From positions 1 through 64,000 of the forward strand of contig NZ_FTMV01000020.1 of NCBI RefSeq assembly GCF_900156175.1: a stretch of DNA of 64,000 nt. The letters run 5' to 3'. A program made the translations under genes and the position numbers. The notes below the pieces were generated by a model that made no database searches, was not told the DNA's origin, and worked only from the letters and a program-made list of their open reading frames with translations. Position 1 is the first letter of the stretch. The number at the start of each line of letters is the position of its first letter. Shown here one piece after another: positions 17,446 to 28,387 of this stretch. The DNA comes from Janthinobacterium sp. TND4EL3. Lineage in GTDB: Bacteria; Pseudomonadota; Gammaproteobacteria; Burkholderiales; Burkholderiaceae_D.

Positions 17446-18903
17446 ATGCCTGACATGAAACACATCGCCGGCGCCATGCTGGCGCTGGGCATGCTTGCCC
17501 ATGCCCACGCGGCCGACAAGATCGCCGTCGACATCGCCCTGCGCGACGCCACCCTGATCGACGTGGCCGGTGGCCTCGCCGTCAAGGGCAAGACCGTGCT
17601 GCTCAAGGGCGACAGCATCGTCGCCGTCGTCGATGACGCGCAGTTGCGCAGCTACGCGCCGAAGCGGACCATCCGCCTGCCTGGCAAGTACCTGATGCCG
17701 GGTCTGTGGGATACGCACGTGCATTTCGGCGGCGGCCCCGAGCTGATCGACGAGAACAAGCAGCTGCTGCCCCTGTACCTGGCGCACGGCATCACCACGG
17801 TGCGCGACTGTTCGGGCGACTTGCCCGACACGGTGCTGGCATGGCGCCGGCAGGTCAATGCGGGCCAGCTGGAAGGTCCGACGATCTTTACCTCCGGCGC
17901 CAAGCTCGAAGGCATCAAGCCCCTTTGGAAGGGCACCATCGAAGTGGGCACGCCGCAGGAAGTCACGCGCGCGCTCGATGGCCTGCAGGCGCAGCAAGTG
18001 GACTTCGTGAAGATCACGGAAAACACCCTGAAGCCGGAGCTGTACCTGGAAGCGCTGCATCAGGCACGCGAACGGGGCATGCGCACTTCGGGCCATATCC
18101 CCGTGCAGCTCACATTGGAGCAGATGGCCGATGCGGGCCTGGGCACGATCGAGCATCAATCATATCTGCTGCGTGCCACCACGCCGCGCGAACAGGAGCT
18201 GACGGACAAGGTGGCCGCCGGCGCGATGACGGGCAAGGAAGCCATGCACGCCAGCGTGCAAAGCTACGACGAGCCGACGGCGCGCAAGGCTTTCAGCTAC
18301 CTGGCCGCGCGCGGCACGGCCATCGTGCCGACCCTGTGGGGCTCGCGCGTGACGGCTTACCTGGACCGCGAAGACCACACGCACGATCCGGCCTTGCAGT
18401 ACATCGGCAAAGGCTTGCGCGCCACCTACGACTGGCGCGTGCAGCGCGCCGCCAAGGATGGCCCGGAAGCGATCGCCCAGCGCCACGCGCAGTTCGAGCA
18501 ATCGGCAAAGCTGCTGCCGATTTTGCAGCAGCAGGGCGTGAGCATCATCGCCGGCACCGATGCGGGCTTCTTGAATTCATTCGACTATCCGGGCCAGGCC
18601 CTGCACGATGAAATCGGCCTGTACGTGCAATACGGCCTGACGCCGCAGCAAGCCTTGCAGTCGGCCGTCATCAACGGCCCCCGCTTCCTGGGCAAGCTGG
18701 ACCGTTACGGCAGCGTGGCGGCCGGCAAGGCGGCCGACCTGCTGGTGCTCGACGCGAACCCGCTGCAGGATATCGGCGCCACGCGCCAGATCCGCCTGGT
18801 GGTCAGCCGTGGTCACGTGTACGACCGCGCCAAGCTGGACCAGATGCTGGCCGAAATTCGCGCCTGGGTGGCGAAGCAGGAAACGGCGCCGGCCAAGTCC
18901 TGA
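17446..18903 (+). CDS. Exported amidohydrolase-superfamily metallohydrolase
   Basis: 485-residue protein with a signal peptide (residues 1-23, ending HAHA) and an amidohydrolase TIM barrel. Metal ligands are visible as HVH (His91, His93), a probable carboxylated Lys in DFVKITE, the His in SGHIP, the His in IEHQSY and the catalytic Asp in AGTDAGF. It belongs to the imidazolonepropionase/prolidase-like exported group, many members of which cleave dipeptides. It starts 28 bases after gltL and is probably in the same operon. A role releasing glutamate or aspartate from peptides for GltIJKL is therefore reasonable but inferred. An ATG three codons later (17455) is an alternative start. Confidence 0.8.
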   Translation: MPDMKHIAGAMLALGMLAHAHAADKIAVDIALRDATLIDVAGGLAVKGKTVLLKGDSIVAVVDDAQLRSYAPKRTIRLPGKYLMPGLWDTHVHFGGGPELIDENKQLLPLYLAHGITTVRDCSGDLPDTVLAWRRQVNAGQLEGPTIFTSGAKLEGIKPLWKGTIEVGTPQEVTRALDGLQAQQVDFVKITENTLKPELYLEALHQARERGMRTSGHIPVQLTLEQMADAGLGTIEHQSYLLRATTPREQELTDKVAAGAMTGKEAMHASVQSYDEPTARKAFSYLAARGTAIVPTLWGSRVTAYLDREDHTHDPALQYIGKGLRATYDWRVQRAAKDGPEAIAQRHAQFEQSAKLLPILQQQGVSIIAGTDAGFLNSFDYPGQALHDEIGLYVQYGLTPQQALQSAVINGPRFLGKLDRYGSVAAGKAADLLVLDANPLQDIGATRQIRLVVSRGHVYDRAKLDQMLAEIRAWVAKQETAPAKS

Positions 18904-18927
18904 TGCTCTTCGTTCTGATGCCACGAG

Positions 18928-18951
18928 CGGCCGGTTGATACCGGCCGTTTT
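18928..18951 (+). terminator. Intrinsic terminator after the glt-amidohydrolase operon
   Basis: CGGCCGGT and ACCGGCCG form an 8-bp stem around TGAT, followed directly by TTTT. It lies 25 bases beyond the amidohydrolase stop and before pyrC. Confidence 0.8.
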
Positions 18952-19052
18952 GCCGTCTGCCGGCCAGCATGCACCGGCTCTTCCGGCCGGCGGGACGGCC
19001 CCGCGACTGGTAAAATGGCGCTATTCGCAATGACCGCCTGAGAGCAGCCGCC

Positions 19053-20105
19053 ATGTCCACACTCGATCACACCCCAGATTCCATCACCATCACCCGTCCG
19101 GATGACTGGCATTTGCACCTGCGCGACGGCGCCGTCATGGCCAGCGTGCTGCCGCACAGCGCGCGCCAGTTTGGCCGCGCCATCGTCATGCCGAACCTCA
19201 AACCCCCCGTCACCACCACGGCCGATGCCAGCGCCTACCGCGAGCGCATTTTGGCCGCCGTGCCGGAAGGCGTGAACTTCGATCCGCTGATGGTGCTGTA
19301 CCTGACGAACAACACCTCGCCCGACGAAATCCGCCGCGCGCAGGACAGCGGCATCGTGCAAGCCGTGAAACTGTATCCGGCCGGCGCCACGACGAATTCC
19401 GACCTGGGCGTGACGGATTTGAAGAATTGCTACAAGGTACTCGAAGTGATGCAGGAAGTGGGCATGCCCTTCCTCGTGCACGGCGAAGTGACGGACCCGG
19501 AAATCGACATTTTCGACCGCGAAGCCGTCTTCATCGAGCGCGTGATGCGTCCGCTGCGCAGCGCCTTCCCAGCCCTGTCCGTCGTGTTCGAGCACATCAC
19601 CACCAAGGATGCGGCGCAGTACGTGGCCGAAGCGGAAGGCCCGATCGCCGCCACCATCACGGCGCACCATCTGCTGTACAACCGCAACGAGATTTTCAAG
19701 GGCGGCATCCGCCCCCATTACTACTGCCTGCCCATCCTCAAGCGCGAAGAGCACCGTTTGGCCCTGATGACGGCCGCCGCCAGCGGCGACGAGCGCTTCT
19801 TCCTCGGCACCGACTCGGCGCCGCACGCGCAGGGCGCCAAGGAAATGGCTTGCGGCTGCGCCGGTTGCTACACGGCCCTGCACGCGATGGAAATGTATGC
19901 GGAAGCGTTCGAACGGGCCGGCGCGCTCGACAAGCTGGAGGCGTTCGCCAGCTTCCACGGCCCGGCCTTCTACGGCGTGCCGCGCAACACGGACACCATC
20001 ACCTTGCGTCGCGAAAGCTGGACCTTGCCGGCCTCGCTGCCGCTGGGCGACAGCCATGTCATTCCGCTTAACGCGGGCGAGCAGATCAACTGGAAAATGG
20101 TCTAG
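19053..20105 (+). CDS. pyrC: Dihydroorotase (class II)
   Basis: 350-residue zinc enzyme of de novo pyrimidine synthesis, which cyclises carbamoyl aspartate to dihydroorotate (E. coli PyrC 348). Motifs are DWHLHLRDG with His20 and His22, the carboxylated Lys in [13 protein letters not shown], the His ligands in VHGEV and EHITTKDA, and the catalytic Asp in LGTDSAPHA. The GCAGC-rich leader has no obvious attenuator. It is first of a likely run pyrC-DUF3025-oxidoreductase-MFS-small peptide, with very short spacers. Confidence 0.96.
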   Translation: MSTLDHTPDSITITRPDDWHLHLRDGAVMASVLPHSARQFGRAIVMPNLKPPVTTTADASAYRERILAAVPEGVNFDPLMVLYLTNNTSPDEIRRAQDSGIVQAVKLYPAGATTNSDLGVTDLKNCYKVLEVMQEVGMPFLVHGEVTDPEIDIFDREAVFIERVMRPLRSAFPALSVVFEHITTKDAAQYVAEAEGPIAATITAHHLLYNRNEIFKGGIRPHYYCLPILKREEHRLALMTAAASGDERFFLGTDSAPHAQGAKEMACGCAGCYTALHAMEMYAEAFERAGALDKLEAFASFHGPAFYGVPRNTDTITLRRESWTLPASLPLGDSHVIPLNAGEQINWKMV

Positions 20106-20111
20106 GCGCTC

Positions 20112-20927
20112 ATGCTGCCATCGATAGACTGGACCCGCCCCTGGTTTGCCACGGTGCTGCCGGCGCGACGGCAGCTGGACCTGCAGCGCGAGACGGTGAT
20201 CGCGGCGCTGAACGGACGGGCGCGGGCGCTGGACTTGCGCAATCCGTCGGGCTTGCCGCTGGCCTTCGTACCGCAAGCGGACCTGCCCGAAGGCATGGCC
20301 TACGAAGAGTTCATCGGCGCGACGGGCGGCGTGCCCACGCGCGACAATCTGCACGATTTTTTCAACGCGCTCGTGTGGCTGACTTTCCCGCGCATCAAGC
20401 GGCAGTTGAATGCGCTGCAGGCGGCGCAGATTGCCCTGTCCGGCGTGGGTAAATCGCGCGGCCCGGCGCGCGATGGCGCGACGATTTTCGATGAAAATTC
20501 TGCCTTGCTGGTGCTGCGCGACAGCGACGCGGGGCGCGCGCTGGAAGCGGCCTTGCGCGGGCACGACTGGCGCAGCGTGTTTATCGCGCAGCGCGAGAAA
20601 TTTGGCGCGGGCGGCGACGCCGAAGTATGGCTGTTCGGCCATGCGCTGATGGAAAAGCTGGTGGCGCCACGCAAGGCCATCACGGCGCACACGCGCGTGA
20701 TCTTTGCCGGTGACGCCTATTTCACCCTGGACGATGCGGCACGCCGCGCCTGGCTCGACGAACGGGTGGCGCAAGACCTGGCGCAGCAAGGCCTCACCAC
20801 GGCCGACTTCACGCCGCTGCCGGTGCTCGGTTTGCCCGGCTGGTGCGAAAACCAGGACGACGATTTTTACAATGACGCGGCGGTGTTCCGCCCGAAACGC
20901 AAGGTTGCAGGCGCAGAAAGAGAGTAG
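20112..20927 (+). CDS. DUF3025-domain protein of unknown function
   Basis: 271-residue soluble protein matching the DUF3025 pattern: an N-terminal DWTRPW segment, then YEEFIGATGGVPTRDNLHDF, FNALVWLTFPR and, toward the C-terminus, LPVLGLPGWCENQ followed by FYNDAAVFRP. No catalytic motif is known to me. The gene begins six bases after pyrC and ends three bases before the next, suggesting co-transcription. It has no signal peptide or membrane segment. I cannot assign a function. Confidence 0.8.
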   Translation: MLPSIDWTRPWFATVLPARRQLDLQRETVIAALNGRARALDLRNPSGLPLAFVPQADLPEGMAYEEFIGATGGVPTRDNLHDFFNALVWLTFPRIKRQLNALQAAQIALSGVGKSRGPARDGATIFDENSALLVLRDSDAGRALEAALRGHDWRSVFIAQREKFGAGGDAEVWLFGHALMEKLVAPRKAITAHTRVIFAGDAYFTLDDAARRAWLDERVAQDLAQQGLTTADFTPLPVLGLPGWCENQDDDFYNDAAVFRPKRKVAGAERE

Positions 20928-20930
20928 AGC

Positions 20931-21920
20931 ATGGAGCATACGGTCCGCTGGGGCATCCTCGGCACAGGCAAGATCGCCCGCGCGATGGCCAATGGCTTGC
21001 GCGATGCGCCAGGTGCGCAACTGGCGGCGGTCGCTTCGCGCAGCAGCACCGGCGCGCAAGCCTTCGGCACCGAATTCGGCATCGAACGCTGCCATGGCTC
21101 CTATCAGGCGCTGGCTGACGATCCTGGCGTGGACGTGATCTACGTTGCCACGCCGCATACCCTGCATGCGGAAAATGCCCTGATGTGCCTGGCCGCAGGC
21201 AAGCACGTCGTGTGCGAAAAGCCGTTCACGATGAACGCGCGCGAAGCGCTGGCCGTGGTTGAGCTGGCGCGCGAGAAAAAGCTGTTTTTGATGGAAGCCA
21301 TGTGGAGCCGTTTCCTGCCCGCCGTGCAGGAAGCCCAACGCATCATCGCCAGCGGCGAAATCGGCGTGCTGCGGCAGGTGCAGGCCGATATCGGCTTTGT
21401 CGCCCATTTTCCGCCCGAGCACCGCATGTTCAATCCGGAACTCGGCGGCGGCGCGCTGCTCGACGTGGGTATCTATCCGCTGTCGATGGCGGCCTTTTTC
21501 CTCGGCCCGGTATCGCAGGTGCAGGCGCTGGCCGAGCTGGGCGCCAGCGGCGTCGATGAGCAGGTGGTGTTCTCGCTGCTGCACGCGGGCGGCGGCACCT
21601 CGTCCTGCGCCTGCAGCCTGCGCGCGCAAACGCCGACGGAAATGACCATTTCCGGCAGCCTGGGCCGCATCCGTCTGCCCAGCCGTTTTTACAAGCCCGA
21701 TCACCTGATCGTCGAAGCGATGGATGGCACGCGCCGCGTCGTCGCCGCGCCCTATCTGGGCAATGGCTACGCGCATGAAGCGATCGAAGCGATGCGCTGC
21801 ATCCGCGCGGGCCTGCTGGAAAGCCCGATCATGCCGCAAGCGGAAAGCGTGGCGCTCATGCATAATCTGGACACCATGCGCGGCCAGATCGGTCTCGTTT
21901 ACCGTGCCGACCAGGCCTAA
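20931..21920 (+). CDS. Gfo/Idh/MocA-family NAD(P)-dependent oxidoreductase
   Basis: 329-residue two-domain dehydrogenase. The N-terminal Rossmann fold carries GILGTGKIA (residues 8-16), and the family Lys-Pro motif is in VVCEKPFTMN. The C-terminal beta-sheet domain has the GGGALLDVGIYPLSMAAFF helix, typical of dimeric dihydrodiol/D-xylose dehydrogenase relatives. The substrate is probably a cyclic polyol or sugar derivative; nothing nearby narrows it. It lies between DUF3025 and an MFS transporter that starts 13 bases later, so it may act on the transported compound. Confidence 0.86.
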   Translation: MEHTVRWGILGTGKIARAMANGLRDAPGAQLAAVASRSSTGAQAFGTEFGIERCHGSYQALADDPGVDVIYVATPHTLHAENALMCLAAGKHVVCEKPFTMNAREALAVVELAREKKLFLMEAMWSRFLPAVQEAQRIIASGEIGVLRQVQADIGFVAHFPPEHRMFNPELGGGALLDVGIYPLSMAAFFLGPVSQVQALAELGASGVDEQVVFSLLHAGGGTSSCACSLRAQTPTEMTISGSLGRIRLPSRFYKPDHLIVEAMDGTRRVVAAPYLGNGYAHEAIEAMRCIRAGLLESPIMPQAESVALMHNLDTMRGQIGLVYRADQA

Positions 21921-21933
21921 GCAGGAATATTCC

Positions 21934-23148
21934 ATGACATTGCACTCATCGCGTCCCAGCCTGAAAACCGTCCTGATCGCCAGCGGCGTCGTCCTGACCC
22001 TGGCGATGGGCGTGCGCCACGGTCTGGGCTTCTGGATGCAGCCGATCTCGCAAGCGAATGGCTGGACACGCGAAACCTATTCGCTGGCGCTGGCCATGCA
22101 AAACCTGATGTGGGGCGTCTTCGGCCCGTTCGCCGGCATGGCGGCCGACCGATTCGGTACCATGCGCGTCGTCATCGTCGGCGCCATCAGCTACATGGCG
22201 GGCCTCGTGTGGATGGCGCTGGTGACGCAGCCCACCCTGTTCATCGTCGGTTCCGGCATCTTCATCGGCCTGGCGCTGGCCTGCACGGCCTTTGGCGCCA
22301 TCAGCGGCATCATCGGGCGCAGTGCGCCGCCCGAACAGCGCTCATGGGCCTTCGGCATCTCGTCTGCGGCCGGCTCGTTTGGGCAGTTCCTGATGATGCC
22401 AGTGGAGCAGCAGCTGATTTCCGCCGTGGGCTGGCAAAATGCCTTTTATGTGCTGGCCGCGCTGGTGCTGCTGGCCATGATCCCGATGGCCTTCTACCTG
22501 CGCGAGCCGCCCGTGTCGCACGCCAGCGGTCCGCAGCAAAGCGTCGGCGCCGCCTTCAGCGAAGCAGTTGGTACCCGCTCGTTCTGGCTGCTGCTGGCCG
22601 GCTATTTTGTCTGCGGTTTCCAGCTGGTCTTCATCGGCGTGCATTTGCCGGCCTACCTGAAGGACCAGGGCCTGATGAATCCGAATGTCGCCGTCACGGC
22701 GCTGGCCCTGATCGGCCTGTTCAACATCGTCGGCTCCTACTATGCGGGCAAACTCGGTGGCAAGATCGCCAAGCGCTACCTGCTGTCGGCCATCTACGTG
22801 ACGCGCGCCGTGGTCATCACCGCATTCCTGCTGGCGCCATTGTCGGCGTGGTCCGTGTACCTGTTCGCCGCCGCCATGGGCGTGCTGTGGCTGTCGACGG
22901 TGCCGCTAACGAACGGCATCATCGCCGGCATCTTCGGCGTCAAGCATCTGTCGATGCTGGCCGGGATGGTGTTTTTTTCGCACCAGGTGGGCAGTTTCCT
23001 CGGTGCGTGGCTGGGTGGTTATCTGTACGAGCACCAGGGCAGTTACCACGTCGTGTGGATGATCACCATCGGCCTGGGCTTGCTGGCCGCGCTGATTAAC
23101 CTGCCTGTCGACGAGCGCGCCATCAAGCGCGTGCCGGTGGCCGCGTAA
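21934..23148 (+). CDS. MFS transporter (monocarboxylate/oxalate-formate-like)
   Basis: 404-residue inner membrane carrier with about 12 predicted helices. The N-terminal half contains the loop 2-3 motif GMAADRFG. The second half begins after a short cytoplasmic linker (REPPVSHASGPQQ). The sequence near the N-terminus (MGVRHGLGFWMQPISQANGW) resembles carriers of the OFA/monocarboxylate group. The start at 21934 has AGGA upstream; the frame is open far into the preceding gene but that is shadow. Its TAA stop shares its last base with the ATG of a 41-codon ORF (TAATG). Confidence 0.85.
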   Translation: MTLHSSRPSLKTVLIASGVVLTLAMGVRHGLGFWMQPISQANGWTRETYSLALAMQNLMWGVFGPFAGMAADRFGTMRVVIVGAISYMAGLVWMALVTQPTLFIVGSGIFIGLALACTAFGAISGIIGRSAPPEQRSWAFGISSAAGSFGQFLMMPVEQQLISAVGWQNAFYVLAALVLLAMIPMAFYLREPPVSHASGPQQSVGAAFSEAVGTRSFWLLLAGYFVCGFQLVFIGVHLPAYLKDQGLMNPNVAVTALALIGLFNIVGSYYAGKLGGKIAKRYLLSAIYVTRAVVITAFLLAPLSAWSVYLFAAAMGVLWLSTVPLTNGIIAGIFGVKHLSMLAGMVFFSHQVGSFLGAWLGGYLYEHQGSYHVVWMITIGLGLLAALINLPVDERAIKRVPVAA

Positions 23149-23273
23149 TGGCCAGCTGGCGTACATGGCTGTGGCGCCTTGCCGGCGCCGCGCTGCTGAC
23201 CATCGTATTCCTGGCCTATCTGCGGCCCGACTTCATGCTCGACCTGGCGAACCGCTTCTGGATGTGCATGTAG
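23148..23273 (+). CDS. Small single-helix membrane peptide, coupled to the MFS gene
   Basis: A 41-residue ORF whose ATG overlaps the MFS stop in the sequence TAATG, the classic stop-start overlap for translational coupling. Residues 1-10 are Trp/Arg-rich (MASWRTWLWR). Residues 12-25 form one hydrophobic helix (AGAALLTIVFLAYL), and a short tail ends RFWMCM. The positive N-terminus suggests an in-out topology. It may be an accessory subunit of the transporter or an independent small membrane protein; I know no named family. Its stop is 12 bases from the convergent recG stop. Confidence 0.6.
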   Translation: MASWRTWLWRLAGAALLTIVFLAYLRPDFMLDLANRFWMCM

Positions 23274-23284
23274 CGCCCCGGGCC

Positions 23285-25387
23285 TTACACTTTCAAAAAT
23301 TCCTCTTTTCCACCGAGCCAGCGCGCCAGGTGCGCTTCCACGGTGGCGGCGGCGGCCGCCGTGGTAGCGTGCAGCAGGTCGTGCGCCACGTCGCGGGCCT
23401 GGTCTACCAACCATTGGTCCGTTTCCAGGTCGGCGAAGCGCAGCATGGCCTGGCCGGACTGGCGCGCGCCAAGAAACTCCCCGGGTCCGCGGATTTCCAG
23501 GTCGCGCCGGGCGATTTCAAAACCGTCCGTCGTTTCGCGCATGGTCATCAAACGCTGGCGCGCCACGCCGCCCAAGGGGCCTTGATACAGCAGCAGGCAG
23601 ACGCTGGCCGCCGAGCCGCGGCCCACGCGGCCGCGCAGCTGGTGCAGCTGCGACAGGCCGAAACGCTCGGCGTGCTCGATCACCATCAGCGAAGCGTTTG
23701 GCACGTCGACGCCCACCTCGATGACGGTGGTGGCCACCAGCACGTGGATATGGCCGGCGATGAAAGCGTCCATCACTTCCTGTTTTTCCGCCGGTTTCAG
23801 GCGGCCGTGCACGAGGCCCACCTGCAGCGCGGGCAGGGCTTCGGCCAGCATCATGTAGGTGTCGGTGGCCGTCTGCAGCTGCAGCGCTTCCGATTCCTCG
23901 ATCAGCGGGCAGACCCAGTACACCTGGCGGCCTTCCAGCGCGGCCGCGTAGACGCGGGCGATGACTTCGTCGCGCCGGTTCTGGTCGATGGCGCGCGTGA
24001 CGATGGGACTGCGCCCGGGCGGCAGCTCGTCGATCACGGACACTTCCAGGTCGGCGTAATACGTCATGGCCAGGGTGCGCGGGATCGGCGTGGCCGACAT
24101 CATCAGCTGGTGCGGCACGGCCGCGCTGTCGCCCTTGTTGCGCAGGGTCAGGCGCTGGCCCACGCCGAAGCGGTGCTGCTCGTCGACGATCACCAGGCCC
24201 AGTTTGGCAAACAGCACGTTGTCCTGGATCAGCGCATGCGTGCCGATCACCAGCTGCGCTTCGCCCGATTCGATCAGGGCCAGCGCCGCCGTCTTTTCCT
24301 TTTTCTTCAGGCTGCCCGTCAGCCACGCCACCTTCACGCCCAGCGGTTCCATCCAGGCGGCGATCTTGCGGAAGTGCTGCTCGGCCAGAATCTCCGTGGG
24401 CGCCATCAGCGCGGCCTGGTAGCCGCTGTCGATCGCCTGCGTGGCGGACAGCGCCGCCACCACCGTCTTGCCGCTGCCGACGTCGCCCTGCAGCAGGCGC
24501 TGCATCGGATACGGCTGGCGCAGGTCGGCGCGGATTTCCTCGAGCACGCGCGCCTGCGCGCCCGTCAGCTTGAAGGGCAGGGCGGCGCCGAAGGCTTCCG
24601 AGAGGGTACCGACGACGGGCAGGGAGGCGGCGCCCTTCGAGCGGCGCGCGCGCTGGGCGCGTTTGAGCGACAGCTGCTGCGCCAGCAGCTCATCGAACTT
24701 CATGCGCACCCAGGCCGGGTGCGAGCGGTCCATCAGCGCGCTTTCATCGATGTCCTGCGGCGGGTAGTGCAGCAGGTGCACGGCGGCGCGGAACGGCGAC
24801 AGCTGCATCCCGCGCAGCAGATCATCGGGCAATGTATCCTGCCAGTCGATGCGGCGCATGGCGTCGGCGATCTCGCGGCGCAGCACGTGCTGCGACAGGC
24901 CTTCGCCGGACGGATACACGGGCGTCAGGGCCGTGGGCAGCGGCGCGCCCTCGTTGACCACCTTGTACGTCGGGTGCACCATCTCGGCGCCGAAAAAGCC
25001 GTGCTTGAGTTCGGCGCGCGCGCGCACCCGCGTGCCTTCTGCCAGCTGCTTGACCTGGCTGCCATAGAAATTCATGAAGCGCAGCAGCAAATTGCCCGTT
25101 TCGTCGGCGATTGTCACCAGCAATTGCTTGCGCGGCTTGAAATTGACTTCGCACTTGGTGACGATGCCTTCCACCTGCCACGACTCGCCGCCGCGCAGGC
25201 AGGCGTCGCGGATGGTGTAGACCTTGGTTTCATCCTCGTAGCGCATCGGCAGGTGCAGCACCAGGTCCATATCCGTGCGCAAGCCCAGTTTGGCCAGCCG
25301 GCTTTCCGTGCTGACCACCTTTTTGACGGCTTTCGGCTTGGCTGCCGGCTTGGCTGTGGGAGGAAGATCGGGCTTGGGTTCGGACAT
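23285..25387 (-). CDS. recG: ATP-dependent DNA helicase RecG
   Basis: 700-residue helicase that reverses stalled forks and branch-migrates Holliday junctions (E. coli 693). A Lys/Pro/Ala-rich N-terminal leader (residues 5-25) precedes the wedge OB-fold domain (LRTDMDLVLHLPMRYEDE). Helicase domain 1 has GDVGSGKT (Walker A) and DEQHRFGVGQR (motif II). Domain 2 ends with the RecG motif region HQLRGRVGRG. The start at 25387 is preferred because the 47 extra upstream codons reach into the divergent queA promoter region and are not RecG-like. It is divergent from queA. Confidence 0.96.
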   Translation of the reverse strand: MSEPKPDLPPTAKPAAKPKAVKKVVSTESRLAKLGLRTDMDLVLHLPMRYEDETKVYTIRDACLRGGESWQVEGIVTKCEVNFKPRKQLLVTIADETGNLLLRFMNFYGSQVKQLAEGTRVRARAELKHGFFGAEMVHPTYKVVNEGAPLPTALTPVYPSGEGLSQHVLRREIADAMRRIDWQDTLPDDLLRGMQLSPFRAAVHLLHYPPQDIDESALMDRSHPAWVRMKFDELLAQQLSLKRAQRARRSKGAASLPVVGTLSEAFGAALPFKLTGAQARVLEEIRADLRQPYPMQRLLQGDVGSGKTVVAALSATQAIDSGYQAALMAPTEILAEQHFRKIAAWMEPLGVKVAWLTGSLKKKEKTAALALIESGEAQLVIGTHALIQDNVLFAKLGLVIVDEQHRFGVGQRLTLRNKGDSAAVPHQLMMSATPIPRTLAMTYYADLEVSVIDELPPGRSPIVTRAIDQNRRDEVIARVYAAALEGRQVYWVCPLIEESEALQLQTATDTYMMLAEALPALQVGLVHGRLKPAEKQEVMDAFIAGHIHVLVATTVIEVGVDVPNASLMVIEHAERFGLSQLHQLRGRVGRGSAASVCLLLYQGPLGGVARQRLMTMRETTDGFEIARRDLEIRGPGEFLGARQSGQAMLRFADLETDQWLVDQARDVAHDLLHATTAAAAATVEAHLARWLGGKEEFLKV

Positions 25388-25447
25388 ATCGGAGATTTTT
25401 GTGCCGCTAGCGTAAAATAGAGGGTTGTCCGGCACACCCTGTGCGTA

Positions 25448-25469
25448 CCGCAGTTGTATATTGCTGCGG
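25448..25469. promoter_or_regulatory. Inverted repeat in the recG//queA spacer
   Basis: CCGCAG and CTGCGG flank the 10-base AT-rich centre TTGTATATTG in the 178-base divergent spacer, about 100 bases before queA. A TATAGT -10-like hexamer lies at 25502-25507 on the plus strand without a convincing -35. The repeat could be an operator or part of a leader; nothing more can be said. Confidence 0.3.
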
Positions 25470-25565
25470 CGGATTATTGTAATGCCTGTATAGGCGCACA
25501 GTATAGTGCCAGATGTTCCATTGCGCACTCCTAATCATTTTTGACGTACTTTTGAAGCAAAACGC

Positions 25566-27763
<2,198 letters not shown>

Positions 27764-27958
27764 GAAAAGCTTAGGACAAGACGCGACGCCGCCTTGACCC
27801 GAGGATTTCTTGATAGATGCTTGGAGCGGGCGATAAAGCATTGCATAATGCCTTTTTAGCCCCATTTGAAGCTGCCATGCCTGCAATTGGAGGCTTGGCG
27901 TATTGTCAATGCTAGAATACAGCGCTATTTTTTCAAACTGATTAGAACTGGAGTCACC

Positions 27959-28291
27959 GTGTTTTTCATTTCCAACGCTTATGCGCAAGCCCCTGCCGAT
28001 GCCCTGGGTTTCGGCGGCAACCTGACCAGCTTCCTGCCGCTGGTACTGATGTTCGTGGTCATGTATTTCCTGATGATCCGCCCACAGCAAAAACGCGCCA
28101 AAGAACAAAGGGCGATGATGGATGCGCTGACCAAGGGTGACGAAGTCGTCACCGCCGGCGGCATGCTGGGTCGTGTTTCCAAGGTAGTGGACGCTTACGT
28201 CACCATCGAAGTCGCGACCGGCACCGAAATCACGGTGCAAAAGAGCGCCATCACCACCCTGCTGCCTAAAGGCACCCTGAAGGCGCTGTAA
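27959..28291 (+). CDS. yajC: Sec translocon accessory protein YajC
   Basis: 110-residue protein, the same length as E. coli YajC. A short periplasmic N-terminus is followed by one membrane helix (LPLVLMFVVMYFLMI, about residues 25-39) and a cytoplasmic domain beginning RPQQKRAKE. KGDEVVTAGGMLGRV is the family signature. The start is GTG at 27959, set by CTGGAG a few bases upstream and the YajC-like N-terminus; the longer frame from 27866 lacks a site. YajC associates with SecDF-YidC, encoded next. Confidence 0.93.
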   Translation: MFFISNAYAQAPADALGFGGNLTSFLPLVLMFVVMYFLMIRPQQKRAKEQRAMMDALTKGDEVVTAGGMLGRVSKVVDAYVTIEVATGTEITVQKSAITTLLPKGTLKAL

Positions 28292-28325
28292 TTCCTCGCC
28301 GTCGCTACGCCTGTGGCGACTGACC

Positions 28326-28346
28326 GGGGCGGCTACCCGCCGCCCC
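28326..28346 (+). other. Intercistronic hairpin, yajC-secD
   Basis: GGGGCGG and CCGCCCC form a 7-bp GC stem around CTACCCG in the 96-base yajC-secD spacer. It has no T-run, so it is more likely an mRNA stabiliser or processing site than a terminator. Confidence 0.5.
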
Positions 28347-28387
28347 TCGCGACGCCTCCGACGCTCAACACTGAACGCTGAATCAAT

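Noticed and set aside
18813-21935. Minus-strand frame of about 1040 codons across pyrC, DUF3025 and the Gfo/Idh gene
   Set aside because: The three sense genes have clear families and the antisense product is low-quality Arg/His-rich sequence. It is an artefact of GC-rich third positions.
23165-25420. Plus-strand frame of about 750 codons antisense to recG
   Set aside because: RecG on the minus strand has all helicase motifs; the antisense product has no recognisable domain.
25388-25565. Possible preQ1 riboswitch ahead of queA
   Set aside because: The spacer lacks the compact preQ1 aptamer pattern I know; only a simple inverted repeat and a -10-like hexamer are visible. QueA is also not the usual preQ1-controlled gene.
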